DNA of 64,000 nucleotides from Harmonia axyridis (Eukaryota > Arthropoda > Insecta > Coleoptera > Coccinellidae): assembly GCF_914767665.1 (NCBI RefSeq), contig NC_059504.1:47151720-47215719 (forward strand), written 5' to 3'. The notes under the pieces are model-generated. The model was not told where the DNA came from, made no database searches, and was given only the letters and a program-made list of their open reading frames with translations. A program made the translations under genes and the position numbers. Position 1 is the stretch's first letter. Every line of letters begins with the position of its first letter. Below are positions 23,535-34,744 of the stretch, in pieces.

Positions 23535-23978
23535 ATCCACTCCTATTGAATTATATCTTCATTATTCAACTGCTTTTGAGCAATTAATAGTATCTATTTA
23601 CAAACAACGTGAGTTATAATAACTCACTGATATAACTCACTATAATGAATCGGAAAAGATGGCTCTGTGCTTCTATACTTCTTTCTGTGCTTCTATTCGG
23701 TTGGCCGAAAGGAAACATTCCATTATTGTTATTGAGGGGAGGAATGTCACTCTGACAATTTTGACGTTTATTGGTAAATATTAAGGTTTGTCAATAAAGT
23801 GCTTTTTCTATTCTTGTATTTTAGTATTTATTGTTATAACTGTAGATAAAGTATAGTATTCAACTTGCAGTAATGGTCAAAGCTCACGCAGATGAAGTTT
23901 GCAGCACGAGCCGCAGACGAGTGCTGTAATTCATCAAGTGAGTTATGACCATTACCGCTCGTTGAATAATATACTATT
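23535..23978 (+). repeat. Palindromic repeat family C, copy 1
   Basis: A 440-bp repeat with an inverted partner at 57885-58330. Its right third is a palindrome: AACTCAC-type arms around a 50-bp centre (23888-23937). That centre has stem CAGCAC/GTGCTG, GA/GA at 23908-23909 and 23919-23920, inner GCC/GAC and a GCA loop. The centre is inverted relative to the flanks when compared with copy 2. Confidence 0.85.
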
Positions 23979-23999
23979 GTAGGTAATCATCCTGTGTAG

Positions 24000-24245
24000 T
24001 GTTTCTTAATATTGAGAAACCTCCAGGCTTTGTTTGATTTCATAATTTTCCATCAAGGATCTAAGACATATGAGGCTTCTTATAGATTTGTCGCCTAACC
24101 TATTGCGGGTTTTTGTAACTGTAAGAGCAGCTCTGGAAAATTGTCTTTCAAGAGAAGTTGAAGAGGCTGGCATTGATAAAAAATCCTTGGCCATTTTGGC
24201 CAAGTTTGGAGATATATTTCTGAAACTACCAATCTCTACCAATAG
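24000..24245 (-). pseudogene. hAT transposase C-terminal dimerisation domain
   Basis: Minus-strand frame 24242-24006 reads AKMAKDFLSMPASSTSLERQ, then FSRAALTVTKTRNRLGDKSIRSLICLRSLM, the hAT C-terminal dimerisation motif of the Ac/Tip100-like group. The rest of the transposase is missing; 24245-24490 holds repeated AAGCTCGAG/AAGTCAAGCT words that look like a hAT subterminal region. Confidence 0.75.
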
Positions 24246-24544
24246 ATTTCAAAGAAATGTGAGAAAACTACTAACAAAGTCACACTGGCGAATGCTTCAG
24301 CCTCTCGGCGCTCGAAGAATCCCCTTATTTGGTCTAAGCGCGCACGAGATTGCAGAAATATAAACGTGCGACGCATGCATATCAAGCTCGAGTAATATCA
24401 AGTCAAGCTCAAGTATGTAATTTTTCACGAGCATGATTTTAAAATCGAGTAGTTGGTTAAAAGTCAAGCTACTTGGCTTGATGAATCCCTAGTCTTATCT
24501 ATAGACATTTATGGTGCAGATGGATTTAGGTGAGCTCAGTCAAC

Positions 24545-24775
24545 AGGTTAGTAGCCTTTGATACTTAGGATCCTGAAGATAACAAAGAAAAACAGAGTAA
24601 GGAATGAATATGTTCTCAGGCGAGTGAATAGGGCCCGTATTCTATTAGAGTTAATAAAGCGAAGAAAAACTGCTTATCTTGGTCACATCATGCGAAACCC
24701 TAAATATCAGTTCCTAGAACTGATTATTGAGGTCGAGTTCGAAGGTAGAAGTGGAGTGGGTTAAAAGAAGATATC
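24545..24775 (+). pseudogene. LINE reverse transcriptase C-terminal fragment
   Basis: A 68-codon frame (24558-24764) contains RVRNEYVLRRVNRARILLEL and IKRRKTAYLGHIMRNPKYQF, then GRSGVG, the conserved tail block of a common insect LINE reverse transcriptase. The catalytic part is absent. It ends in a stop at 24762. Confidence 0.65.
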
Positions 24776-24805
24776 ATGTTTGAGGAATGACCAGTATTCA
24801 CAGTA

Positions 24806-25156
24806 TACAGACTCAAGGTCTGTAGATTACACAGGTTGCCTCGTAATTTAGGTTGAAGAGTGGGGTAACGCGTCATCCGGTGTCTGTCAAGGTCTATAGA
24901 GTGTCTCTATCGCCATTGGCCATCATTGACAGACATTTTATCGTAGCTATTTTATGATTGAAGACTATTTAGGATAGACTACGAACGATATACGCGATCA
25001 AACTAATGAGAAAATCCGTGAAAACCCACGATGTGCAATGCAATCAAATGTTATTTATTTGAATGTGTAAACCGAGTGACGTCAAGAATGGTTGACGCTG
25101 ATTGGTTGAAAGTTACAAGACAACCTGTCTAAATCTATAGACCTTGATACAGACTC
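24806..25156. mobile_element. MITE with ~45-bp TIRs
   Basis: The left end AGACTCAAGGTCTGTAGATT, followed by CACAGGTTGCCTCGTAA, is mirrored by the right end, whose reverse complement reads TATCAAGGTCTATAGATTTA then GACAGGTTGTCTTGTAA. No coding capacity. The superfamily is unclear. Confidence 0.55.
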
Positions 25157-25159
25157 TTG

Positions 25160-26248
25160 TACACACGGCCAGAGACAGGAAAGCTATGGAAAATGTGATT
25201 GCAAACATCAACTGATGGATTTACATAATTACGGGATATTAATCCCGCTAATCGCTCTTATTTAATAGCGGTTATTTTTTATGAAAATAGATCTCTGGCT
25301 CATCAGCTTTCACAAACCAATCATTAAATTATTAAGCTAAGAAATCAACAATTTTCGAGGAGTGTTCTAGAGCATTTCAAATTCCTCATTACGGCTCTGT
25401 TCATTATGATACCTGTCTAGTCTGCATCCTTGAAAACGACCAGCAACAATATAACGAAATATGATTTTCCCCAGAGAGGGAAAAGTGCAAACTAACATCC
25501 CCTAAATGACCAACAGCTGGCAATTCACATCCACACTTATTAGTGTTTGTCGATCATTTGAAGACACTTGAATCGTCAAACACCGGAACTGTCTACTCGA
25601 TTCGCTAGCTTGGAGATCGGAGGGGATTGGTTTTTGAGTGCTCGTTCCCCAAACACATGCATGGCTCTGTATCGTTTCGTCCCGATCTGTAATTTTCGAA
25701 TTTTGAGCCAGGAATATGGTTTCAACGATATTTGTCATCAAATAAGATTTTAAATACTAAATACTTCCGGCCGGCCGTAAACACAATTACTCTCGAACAG
25801 AAGCACCTAGAAAGTCGAAGAGTAGGTCCGGATTTAGAATCTTTCAGTTGAGTTTCTTAATGAGCAGAATCCGAGTAGGAGTTTCGTTAGTATTGCCATT
25901 CGCAACTTTGTTATGATAAATTCAAACAACAAATTTGATCAAAACGAAATACTGCAATTAGATGCGAACCGAGAATTTCAAGCCCCATGCGTAATCATTG
26001 TTGATCGCGTCACCAGAACCAGGGAAAAATTAAAGAGAAACATCGAAAAAAAGTAACCAATCTTTCCATTACCAAAAATTCAACGAAGTTGGAAGTTGAG
26101 ATTTTGAAAATACTACATACAAAATAACATTGCTACGGTTTGCCCCAAGCTGATCATCAAAGAAGAATCATAGAAAATTCAAGAAAAATATAGGAAAAGA
26201 AATATTCAATATTTCCGTGACAACAGATTCTCAATGTTCATGTAGATA
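25160..26248. other. No gene recognised
   Basis: Short frames near 25502-25753 lie on both strands without a recognisable domain. A moderately GC-rich patch sits at 25600-25780. Confidence 0.5.
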
Positions 26249-26784
26249 TATACAGGGTGAGTCTTTGGCTTGTACATATATTTCAACCGAAAATTTTTGA
26301 GGTCAAGAGAAACACATTTTTCCTTTACTATTTTTTCGGATTCGATTTTTTTTCTCACTTAGTATAGCGGGCATTTTTGAGTTGACCGGACTTTGATGGA
26401 AATTTATGTTCGGAAAAGATTAATCTCATCAATAAAATCTATATTCCGAACATTATTTCCTTCGATTCCATTCCATTTGTCAGATTTTATAACTGAAAAT
26501 TACATTTTCTATGGATTTTCAACAGTCTTTGAGCCCGTTCACATGACGAGCGGTTTACGCGCGGTTGAATGAGCGGTTGATAATTGGATACCGTTCACAT
26601 GGAACGCGGTTGCCAAGCGGTGACCGCGCGTTGCCGTAACGGCCCGTATTCAGTTTGAATTCTACATTTTGGTTTGAATCTGGATTCAGTATCAGATTTA
26701 TGTGAAAATTAAACTTTTTTGAGTTTTGATAGGTAATTATAGATCAAATAGTTTCTATTATTCATCAATTAAAACTGATCCTAC

Positions 26785-27362
26785 TTAAATCATCTTCGTT
26801 TTGCCGATGACATCGTCATAATAAGTAGCAACATGCAGGAATTGAGCGAGATGTTGAAACAACTTATTGATGCTCTGAAAAAAGTAGGTTTGAAAATTAA
26901 TGTTTCGAAGACCAAACTTATCAACAACACCACAGAACACATAAACATTGACGGCACACAACTTGAAAATGTAGAAGAATATATAATATTCAAGACACTC
27001 AATAAGAATCGGCAAAGAAAATCAAACAGCAGAGATAAAAAGAAGAATCAGGCTAACTTGGATGACTTTTGGAAAGATGAAATATATATTCAGGAATAAC
27101 GACATCCCATAAACCTTAAAAGGAAAGTTTTCGATGCCTGCATATTACCGGTAGCGACATATGGCCTGGAAACTATGGCAATAACTAAGAAGACCGCAAA
27201 CCAGGTGAGGGTGATGCAGAGAGCGATGGACAGAACTATGCTCAATGTCAGTCTCAGAGACAGAAAAAGGAATGAAGAAATCCGACAAAGAACTAGAGTC
27301 GTAGATATTATAGCGCGTGTTGCAGAATTGAAGTGGCAGTGGGTAGGACACGTGGCTCGACA
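26785..27362 (+). pseudogene. LINE reverse transcriptase fragment with FADD box
   Basis: The catalytic box FADDIVIIS is at 26800-26826, followed by MLKQLIDALKKVGLKINVSK and TK. After a frameshift come RKVFDACILPVATYGLETMA and the tail QRAMDRTMLNVSLRDRKRNE plus ELKWQWVGHVARQ (27175-27362). This is the thumb and tail of a widespread insect LINE. Frameshifts and a 5' truncation make it inactive. It lies inside the Harbinger-like element. Confidence 0.75.
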
Positions 27363-27409
27363 GAAAAAAAAAAGTAAATTAAATTCAACACAAATAGCAG
27401 CTAGAATAT

Positions 27410-27650
27410 AGTTGTTTAAAGTTTTTCAATAGACTGCCTAATGAAATCAAAGAAATAAATAATTATAAACCATTTAAGAATATAATTTTTAATTTATTGT
27501 TGAATAATTATAATTAGAACCATATACTTAGTATAGTAGATTTCTGCTGTTAAGTGGTAGGTGAATGTTATTTTGATACTATTTCTCTTCATTTGTATTT
27601 GTTCTACGTGTATCTCATGATTTCTAAATAAAGAGCTATTATCATTTTTA
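27410..27650 (+). pseudogene. CR1/Jockey-like LINE 3' end
   Basis: A short frame reading FFNRLPNEIKEINNYKPFKN then NIIFNLLLNN and a stop (27425-27518) is the typical end of a CR1/Jockey reverse transcriptase. It is followed by about 120 bp of 3' UTR with AATAAA near 27627. It is a different LINE from the one directly upstream. Confidence 0.6.
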
Positions 27651-27655
27651 TATGG

Positions 27656-27913
27656 TCACATAATAAATTTTTTTTCTTCATTAGCATCTCCTTCACAGGA
27701 TATGATGACGAGTTCTTCCCAAGCCCGTCTCCTTGAGTTTTTATCTGAATATACACTACTTGACATGTCGCATATTACAGGAAAATTCTCAATTTCATCT
27801 ATGAATAATTTAGGAGCGTCCGGTTCCATTTTGAAATATTTCTGACCGAACGGATCGAAGGAAAATACGTAAATACGTCTCTGGCATCTATCAGCTCGTG
27901 CCCGCGCGGTCAT
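27656..27913 (-). CDS. MADF-domain ORF of the Harbinger-like element
   Basis: An 85-codon minus-strand frame includes KLFIDEIENFPVICDMSSSV then YSDKNSRRRAWEEL, the N-terminal half of a MADF (Myb/SANT-like, Adf1-type) DNA-binding domain: a hydrophobic-acidic helix, the P-x-x-x-D turn, then YxDK...R..AWEE. PIF/Harbinger transposons usually encode such a Myb-like protein beside their nuclease, where it helps nuclear import and end binding. A Cys stands where Trp or Tyr is usual before D. The frame is short and probably truncated. Confidence 0.6.
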   Translation of the reverse strand: MTARARADRCQRRIYVFSFDPFGQKYFKMEPDAPKLFIDEIENFPVICDMSSSVYSDKNSRRRAWEELVIISCEGDANEEKKFIM

Positions 27914-28330
27914 CTGAACGGTTACATTAGAAACCTATGATCTCAAACCGCGCGCCAACGCGCGGTTACTACGGGCAAGCTCTAGAACCGCGCTCTACGC
28001 GCGGTCCATAAAACCGCGCGGTGGCATGTGTACGCTTCGAAGAAAATTCATGTACTTGTAAACGCGCAGTTTCAAACCGCGCGGAAACCGCTCGTCATGT
28101 GAACGGGCTCTTTATCTTTTCAACCGAGCCGAATCGGAAAAATGGTAAAGGAAAAAAGTGTTTCCTTTAACATCCAGAAATCTTCGGTTGAAATATATGT
28201 ACAAGTCAAAGGCTCACTCTGTAGAGTACGAAAATGACAACAAGCAGTGACAGTGAGAGCAGATCCGACTTAGTGGAATTGGAGTGTAGGTGTATAGTAC
28301 CAAATTTCTAGCTGGAATTTTCGAATTATA

Positions 28331-28609
28331 CAGGGTGAGTTGATGGCGCTCGATTATATGATAACTCTGGGAATTTTTGGGCTAGGGGGATAACTGACAG
28401 AATCGACAGTACTCAGCGCATAAGATTGAATCATTTTTGACTCTGAGGTTGATCCGAAAGTGGTGAAACACCATACCACACTGTTTTTTCGAATGAGAAT
28501 GCCAGATTTTTATACCATACTATCAATCCTGAATAATGCAAATAGTCAGCTCAAAATTATGATTAGTTTTCCATAAACGTTTAATAGGCCATTGCGGTGA
28601 ATCACCCTG
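28331..28609. mobile_element. CAGGGTGA-tipped MITE
   Basis: It starts CAGGGTGAGTTG and ends TGAATCACCCTG, flanked by TA. 279 bp with no coding capacity. The inner block is shared with 18065-18215. Confidence 0.7.
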
Positions 28610-28624
28610 TATTATAATCAGAAA

Positions 28625-28992
28625 ACCAAACGATAGAATGACGAAGCAGCAAGCTGTCACTGGAGAACAAAGTGAAAATAATTAAATCTGTGCTTCTCCC
28701 AAGTCTAACATATGCAGGGCCGATCTGGTGCAAGAAGGAAGTCAGAAGTATAACGAACTGCAAAGCACCACTAACAAAGTGATAAGGTCAGCCATAGGAG
28801 CTCCATGGTACATGAGAAACGAGCAAATTAGGAAAGAACTCAAAATTGGAACAATTAAAGAAATAGTAAAGAAACAAACAGAGAAGATTATAGAAACGAT
28901 AAAATACCACTCAAACAACGAGCTGAAAAGAGTTCTGAAAATACCAGTAGGGAAAACAGACAAGAGGTCTCACACAATGAAAACAGAAAACT
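28625..28992 (+). pseudogene. Jockey-like reverse transcriptase tail, fragment 1
   Basis: Frames read SLENKVKIIKSVLLPSLTYA, GPIWC, then after a frameshift NELQSTTNKVIRSAIGAPWY, MRNEQIRKELKIGTIKEI (28728-28992). This is the region downstream of the catalytic box in Jockey-clade LINEs. Truncated on both sides. Confidence 0.65.
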
Positions 28993-29430
28993 AGAAGAAA
29001 ATGAGTCAACAACACAGAGGGTGTTGATTGGCGGTCTCGGAACGCGAAGACAGTCGAAAGACGAAAGACATGAGTTATATGGAATAAGTTCCGACCCTCT
29101 TATTTAGAAACAAACGATCACAGTAAGATAGAATGGAAAAAAAAGCAAAATATCTGGGAGTAATACTAGATGAAAGAATGAATTTTAACATACAGATAGA
29201 AGAAAACAAAAAAATGGCAAGGCACGGGAGACTGTACCCGCTGCCCAACCTCAAAAGTTAACTTTCCTTAGAAAACAAGCTGAAGATAATAAAAATAGTG
29301 CTAATACCAAGCATCACGTATGGAGGAGTAACCTGGTATAATACGAAAGACAACAATAAAAATCAATTGCTAAGTACGCTGAACTCAATAATCAGGACAG
29401 CGGTTGGCGCCCCATGGTATATAACCAACC

Positions 29431-30134
29431 AATAATAATATAATATATTCATCATCAAAGTTTACATATACATAAACATACATATGAGGGACTAATGAAT
29501 ATTCAAAAAAATGGAGAAAACCAAGTAAAATGGTTTTCTGTGAGTAAAATCACAAATATTACAAAATTTTACATTAGCCTTAATGTGTAGGTAAGTAAAT
29601 GCAGAGTATCATTCCATTTTCGGTCTTTTCTCAATCCAGTGTGAATAGTCCAATTCAGGTTCAGTGTCGCAATTCGGTGATCCATATCCATATCCGTGTA
29701 TTATGTCACAATTCGGGTAAATTCTCAGTTATCGAGTAGTTGGTCAAGATTCGGGTAAGTAATATATACACACATATACATATATATATATACATACATA
29801 TATACACACATTTATTTTATTATTTATTTAGAGTTTATAATATTGTAGAGCAGTGTTCTTTCGGTGTTTTTTATCCATATTTCTAGCTTGTATCTAAACT
29901 GATAACAATTTTGGATATTCCTTATATCTTCAGGTAGAATGCTGAATATTCTTGGAGCCAAGTATTGATTGCATCTTTGGCCAATTGTCTTTTCAGCTCT
30001 TATAGTAGTGGGACGAGTACCTTTTATTCTCGTGGGATATGTATGAGTAGAGTGTGTTATATCATTTTTATTTTTATGATTATCCATCAGAGTCTTAAAT
30101 GCATATAGTTGTGCCAGATCCATAAAAAAAAAAG
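29431..30134 (-). mobile_element. LINE 3' fragment inserted into fragment 2
   Basis: Minus-strand frame 30123-29824 reads THSTHTYPTRIKGTRPTTIR and NQYLAPRIFSILPEDIRNIQ, the closing region of an R1/CR1-like reverse transcriptase. Beyond the stop come a long AT/AC microsatellite and about 330 bp of 3' sequence. AACCAAC at 29423 and 30135 suggests a short target-site duplication. Confidence 0.65.
29761..29830 (+). repeat. TA/CA microsatellite
   Basis: Alternating TA and CA dinucleotides (ATATATACACACATATACAT and similar) for about 50 bp, then a TTTAT-rich run. Confidence 0.85.
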
Positions 30135-30299
30135 AACCAACAAATCAAAGAAGAACTGAAAATTGAAACTATTGAGGAAATAGTCATCAAACAAAGAAAG
30201 AAGATATAGAAATAGATACGCTGAAAGAGCATGAGATTAAGGAATTAAGAAAGATACTACAAATCAAAATGAGAATGACAGAAAAAAGGGAATACCTCT

Positions 30300-31045
30300 T
30301 TCAAAGAACTAAATAGAAGAAAAAAAGTGACATGAAGTAAAGAGGAAAGTCTTCCGATCAGACAATAGTAGAAAATAGGATAAATTATAGAAGAGGCGTA
30401 GGGAATGTAAAAAACGGACCTTAAACAAAAAGAATATATCAGTGTATAACTAACTAGTTTCAACCTTATTTTCTAACTGGCTCTGCAAATATGTTAGCTA
30501 TTCAAGATGCTCTGAGACACGATAAGGCGACGTGATGCACAAATAAAGTGGAGTATGTAGCAATTTACCCAATAAAATTGAACATCCTCTCGTCTTTTAT
30601 GCTGCAAAAGTTGTGTATATGCAAGTCTTAGGAATATTTCAATTTCAGTCGGCGAACCGGCTCTTTAGAAAATGTTATGAATAAGGGCAAATTGTAGCCA
30701 CAATGACGTCTTTGAAAATCCTCTTGAATATAGCGTTAATTTCGAATAGAATCCGCTTCCTCGGCGGGCTTCCAGGAAAATCGGGCATAGAGTTTTACCG
30801 AATGCCCATGCAACCAAGTTTGTCTTCACACGGTGAGGATGATACTGAATTAGTAAGGAAAACATCCCTGATCAGTGAAGCTACTTATGCTTTGGGAAGC
30901 ATCTGTAACAGAAATGAAGGTTATTCATTCTATTGACCAACTGTTGCCCTGATTTTGATGTTTTTTTATTGGCAAAATTTATTTTTTAGTTCAAAATGAA
31001 AAAACTGTTTTTCAAGTATATTCAACCTATTTTTAGAGGAAATTA
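30300..31045. other. No gene recognised
   Basis: Short frames on both strands without domains. The first 160 bp may still belong to the Jockey-like fragment. Confidence 0.45.
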
Positions 31046-31048
31046 AAG

Positions 31049-31683
31049 AGGGTGTGCCTAAATTGGTGCGGAAAATGGGAGATTCCCTGGTAAATTCTAT
31101 GCTTTGTTTTAAAGCTACATGGTGTTTCATGTAGCTTTGTTTTAAAGCTACATGTTGTTTCATGTAGTCCTACTTTTTTGTGATGATTATACTAGTTTAT
31201 CTAATCTTTGTTAATCTTCGCTACAGATAGGGTAAATGAGTTCCAAAACTTATAAATAATTTATTCATCATATAGCTTACTATTGTTTTGATTTTTTCTG
31301 GAAATTGGTAGCAGATACGATAAAGGTATAAAAACCAAAAAGTGATGGTCCAAGGTTTCTTTTTATATTTTTCTAAGCTTCCAGTGGTGCATCAAAAAAA
31401 GTTCTGAAGGAAAGAAGCGGGCACTGTCCCAGAAAAAATATAAATATGTAGATTTGCATTCAATATTAGTTCATCACATGATGAAAACTTTGATTCGGAA
31501 TATCTATTCCCAATTTAAGTTGAATATTCTTGTGAAGGGGAGGTGAATGAGAAAAAAACTTGCAAAAAAATTGAACTCAAAAACTCCCTATCTCGAAAAC
31601 AAGCGTTTGCAAGTCCATCTTTTTAGAAATTTTTTTGTTGAAATGATCCGTTTTCACCTCCAATTTAGGAACACCATGTATAA
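31049..31683 (-). repeat. TIR repeat family R1, copy 3 (inverted)
   Basis: It begins AGGGTGTGCCTAAATTGG and ends with CTCCAATTTAGGAACACC then ATGTATA. The interior, including AGTCCTACTTTTTTGTGATG at 31166, is the reverse complement of copies 1 and 2. It is the longest copy and retains both ends. Confidence 0.7.
31101..31166 (+). repeat. 33-bp tandem duplication
   Basis: Two 33-bp units starting GCTTTGTTTTAAAGCTACAT, differing at one base (31121 region GG versus GT). Confidence 0.9.
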
Positions 31684-31751
31684 TAAATATCAGGGCTTCA
31701 ATCCGGTCTTCTCCCCATTATAATCTGAACAAAATTAACATAAACTTGCTA

Positions 31752-32235
31752 GACTCGTTTCACACTTATACGGTTCGATTCGGTGGTTAGGTGCGTATTC
31801 GATTCGTTTTCGCTAGTACCTAAAACGAATGAAATCTCTTCACACACACTCGGTTAGTATAAGGTTTGTTTTCACGACTGGACTGATTGGACTGATGTAA
31901 TCAGCCGCTCAATATCAATGTCAAGTGAATCAGACATTGCCAAATGTAAATTACAAAATTTAAAATGAAAATAAAATAATATTTTCCCTTGCCGAAAACT
32001 TGACCGAACCGAAACTAAACCGTATGTGTGTAAACGACCAATTGCTTTTGTTAACTCTGGACCCGAATGGAAACCGAACGAAACCGATTCGTGTCGAGGG
32101 GGCTTTCGGTTCTATCAGTTATCTATTAGGTACCGAACACACACCGTATCACCGTTTGACACTTTTCCGGCGGCTATCGAAAACGAATGGAATACGCACC
32201 AAACCGAATCGAACCGTATAAGTGTGAAACGAGCC
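31752..32235. mobile_element. PIF/Harbinger-like MITE
   Basis: TIRs of about 60 bp: GACTCGTTTCACACTTATAC at the left and GGCTCGTTTCACACTTATAC in reverse complement at the right, flanked by CTA and TTA (TWA-like 3-bp duplication). There is no coding capacity. The interior has further mirrored words based on the tetranucleotides ACCG/CGGT. Confidence 0.7.
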
Positions 32236-32782
32236 TTACTGTGAAATGATTAGGTTAGACTTAGGATTGAAAAATATTTTACTCATTCTCATCCGTATTT
32301 TTAATGTTGTATGATTATGAAGTGTCAATAAAGGGTTCTTTTTTCAATTTCATTCTTTGATTTCGCTAGTTCAATTCTTAAAATAATCATCTAGAACAGT
32401 TTATCGAATAAATCCCGGCCTATCCAGTAAAAACACGCATTTTTTCGTTTGTTCGTCAACATTGTCAAAGGAATTTTGGTTTGGATGAAAGAAGATTGAA
32501 GGTCAGAATAGTAAGATATAAGTAACAATAAGAATCAAGACCAACCCAAACCTGCAGTCAGCTGGTGTCAAACAACGAAAGTGTTGGAGAAGCTATGAAG
32601 GAATTTCTGGAATACATTTCGTTTTCGGAAAGACGTCAGAGAAGTTTGGATTAGCTCTATTGCATCAAAGAAGTTTAATATTGGTGCCGCAGCCCGCAAA
32701 GGAAGAATACCTATCTGCCGGTGAGAAAACCTAGAAGTTTGCTGATCATCAATGCTGCATCTTCTGTTTGATAACAAAGAAG

Positions 32783-33735
32783 TTCATCAATCAAGTTCAT
32801 TACTTGAATTATTGAAATTTGTGCGGTTGTAGGAACAGTATCGCTCGTGTGTTTGCCGCACTCGCTTTTCAGGCTCGTGCCACAAACTTCCACACTCGCG
32901 AGAAATGTTGTACTTTCCTCACTTGTTGCACAATACCTATACTATTTCCTACAACTGCTATGAAAAGTAGCGCATTCTTCATAGATAATCAATTTCAAAA
33001 CTATGGTTTGCTCATACTGTGGGAAATATTATTTCTCACGGCAATTTGCCCACACCTCGCTTGGTAGACCAATGAAATTGGGCTTTTAAGTCGTTTCTAT
33101 GGAAACGCAATAAATCAGCACATACTGTCAACGAAGGCCATTTCGATTTGAATCAAGTCCAATACTTGAATCATTGAAATTTGTGCAGTTGTAGGAAAAG
33201 TATAGTGTGCAACATGTGGAGAATAGTATATTGTGCAACAAGTGGGGAAAGTCCAACTTTTCTCGCGAGTGTGGAAGTTTGTGGCACGAGCCTGAAAGGC
33301 GAGTGCCGCAAACACACGAGCGAGAAAAGGACTTTTCCTACAACTGCTATGAAAAGTAGCGTATTCTGCATAGTTTACAAACTTCCACACTCGCGAGAAA
33401 AGTTGGACTTTCTCCACTTGTTGCACAATATACTAATCTCCACATGTTGCACACTATACTCTTCCTACAACTGCACAAATTTCAATAATTCAAGTAATGG
33501 ACTTGATTCAAATCAAAATGACCTTCGTTGGCAGTATGTGCTAATTTATTGCGTTTCCATAGAAACGACTCAAAAACCCAATTTCATTGGTCTACCAAGG
33601 GAGATGTGGGCAAAGTACCGTGGGGAATAATATTTCCCACAGTATGCGCAATACATAGTTTTGCAATTGAGTAAACTATGCAGAATACGCTACTTTTCAT
33701 AGCAGTTGTAGGAAAAATCCTTTTCTCACTCTCCA
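32783..33735 (+). repeat. Array of palindromic units, family D (X, Y, Z)
   Basis: Three units share the flanks ACTTGAAT(T/C)ATTGAAATTT on the left and ACAACTGCTATGAAAAGTAG on the right. Unit Y (inner part 33198-33334) holds a long hairpin, 33257-33329, with GA/GA pairs at 33267-33268 with 33318-33319 and at 33288-33289 with 33301-33302, inner stem GCCT/AGGC and loop GAA. Unit X (inner part 32836-32945) has the same hairpin inverted while its flanks keep the Y orientation. Unit Z (33379-33730) is an inverted, truncated copy, so arms of about 350 bp (32935-33280 and 33380-33730) form one large palindrome. Confidence 0.85.
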
Positions 33736-33739
33736 TCAC

Positions 33740-34740
33740 TCTCATTCCCTTCACCATTAAAATAAATAATACCAAATTTACTCCAAAATTGGAGGGTTTC
33801 TTCAACCAGGACAGATTCTCGAAACAATGATTTTTCGAATCCTCAGGTGTACCAGTATCGCTTCAGGCCCCTTCCATTGGGGAATCATTTCCATTCTATT
33901 CTTTCAAAAAAATATTACAAAAATACATTGAAAATGACAACTTCTTGACATATCGATAGAATGATCGGTTCGGAAAGCGATCGCTCAAAAATTCCTACGT
34001 ATCAACGAATTCCCCCATTTCAATATCATGCACTTGACCATCGGGAAAGCACCACGTGACCCACCTGAAAGTTGCGGCTAAAGGCAGCATTTTCGACATT
34101 GGCAAGAGCTTTGTTTGCCACCACGGAAGCTCTCTATGTCATCGTATACTCAAATTAATACACAATAGCAGCGGCGAGAACGCTTTGTTATTTCTGGGCC
34201 ATTGTGTCCCCGTCAATTAACCTGCATTGAACGACTATCCTGAAATATCCAAGACAATGCCGACGCCTGCGACGCCGAGGGAACTATCCCATTCTGTCTT
34301 TTATCTATACTTCATCGTTGCTGGTTCAGCCTAGGGTGAACGAATGCACATAATGTAATAAACAATGATTGTTTTGTCCGTCATTGTTGGCGAATTTTTG
34401 CATATTACAGTGGACGGAAATTGATGAAATTGGATTTTTTCAAATTCGGATCTTTTATATATGTCTTTATTCATATAAGTATCATATAAAAACACATTTT
34501 TGGGCCATCTCTTTCCAGATCGTAATGAACATAAGTACACTTGCGAGCAGAAATACCTTTGCTACTCTACATCTTCATGAGAATCATAAAATTTTTGAAA
34601 AGATACGAAAAAAAAAATTTCCCAAAGAAAAATTAATCTTTTTTGTGGAATTGTAAGAAATAATCTTTTTGAAAAAATCAAAAACTACGAAATTGGAAAA
34701 TTTACCGTAATTGTGAAAATGAATGATGTGTGACCTTCCC
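33740..34740. other. No gene recognised
   Basis: Unique-looking AT-rich DNA with a short GC-richer part at 34040-34290. The minus frame 34331-34540 has no recognisable domain. Confidence 0.5.
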
Positions 34741-34744
34741 TAGC

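Larger units (their letters stand above)
26531..28110 (-). mobile_element. PIF/Harbinger-like element nested in the TIR element
   Basis: Both ends start GAGCCCGTTCACATGACGAG (left forward, right in reverse complement) and are flanked by TTT, consistent with a 3-bp target duplication. Subterminal regions are packed with CGCGCGGTT/AACCGCGCG words on both sides. It carries a MADF ORF (27656-27913) but no visible nuclease gene, and LINE pieces have been inserted at 26785-27650. The superfamily call rests on TIR style, TSD length and the MADF partner gene. Confidence 0.7.
26253..28221. mobile_element. CAGGGTGAG-tipped TIR element, split by Harbinger-like DNA
   Basis: The left end CAGGGTGAGTCTTTGGCTTG and the right end, in reverse complement CAGAGTGAGCCTTTGACTTG, form TIRs of about 95 bp that share TATTTCAACCGAA and TTTTCCTTTAC. 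Without the nested insertion it would be about 390 bp, a MITE. Confidence 0.75.
29105..30290 (+). pseudogene. Jockey-like reverse transcriptase tail, fragment 2, split
   Basis: This is a second copy of the same LINE tail: KAKYLGVILDERMNFNIQIE, a stop, then LSLENKLKIIKIVLIPSITY, GGVTW and IRTAVGAPWYITNQ up to about 29430. The frame resumes at 30135 with QQIKEELKIETIEEIVIKQ. Between lies another LINE copy (29431-30134), flanked by AACCAAC on both sides, the apparent target duplication. Confidence 0.65.

Noticed and set aside
29761..29830. Possible telomere-type or CRISPR repeat
   Set aside because: Simple TA/CA microsatellite; no TTAGG arrays and no spaced direct repeats anywhere in the window.
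32000..32244. Two overlapping plus-strand ORFs
   Set aside because: They lie inside the Harbinger-like MITE and read its terminal repeats.
33181..33630. 149-codon plus-strand ORF
   Set aside because: It is a translation through the palindromic array, with mirrored sequence on both halves, not a gene.
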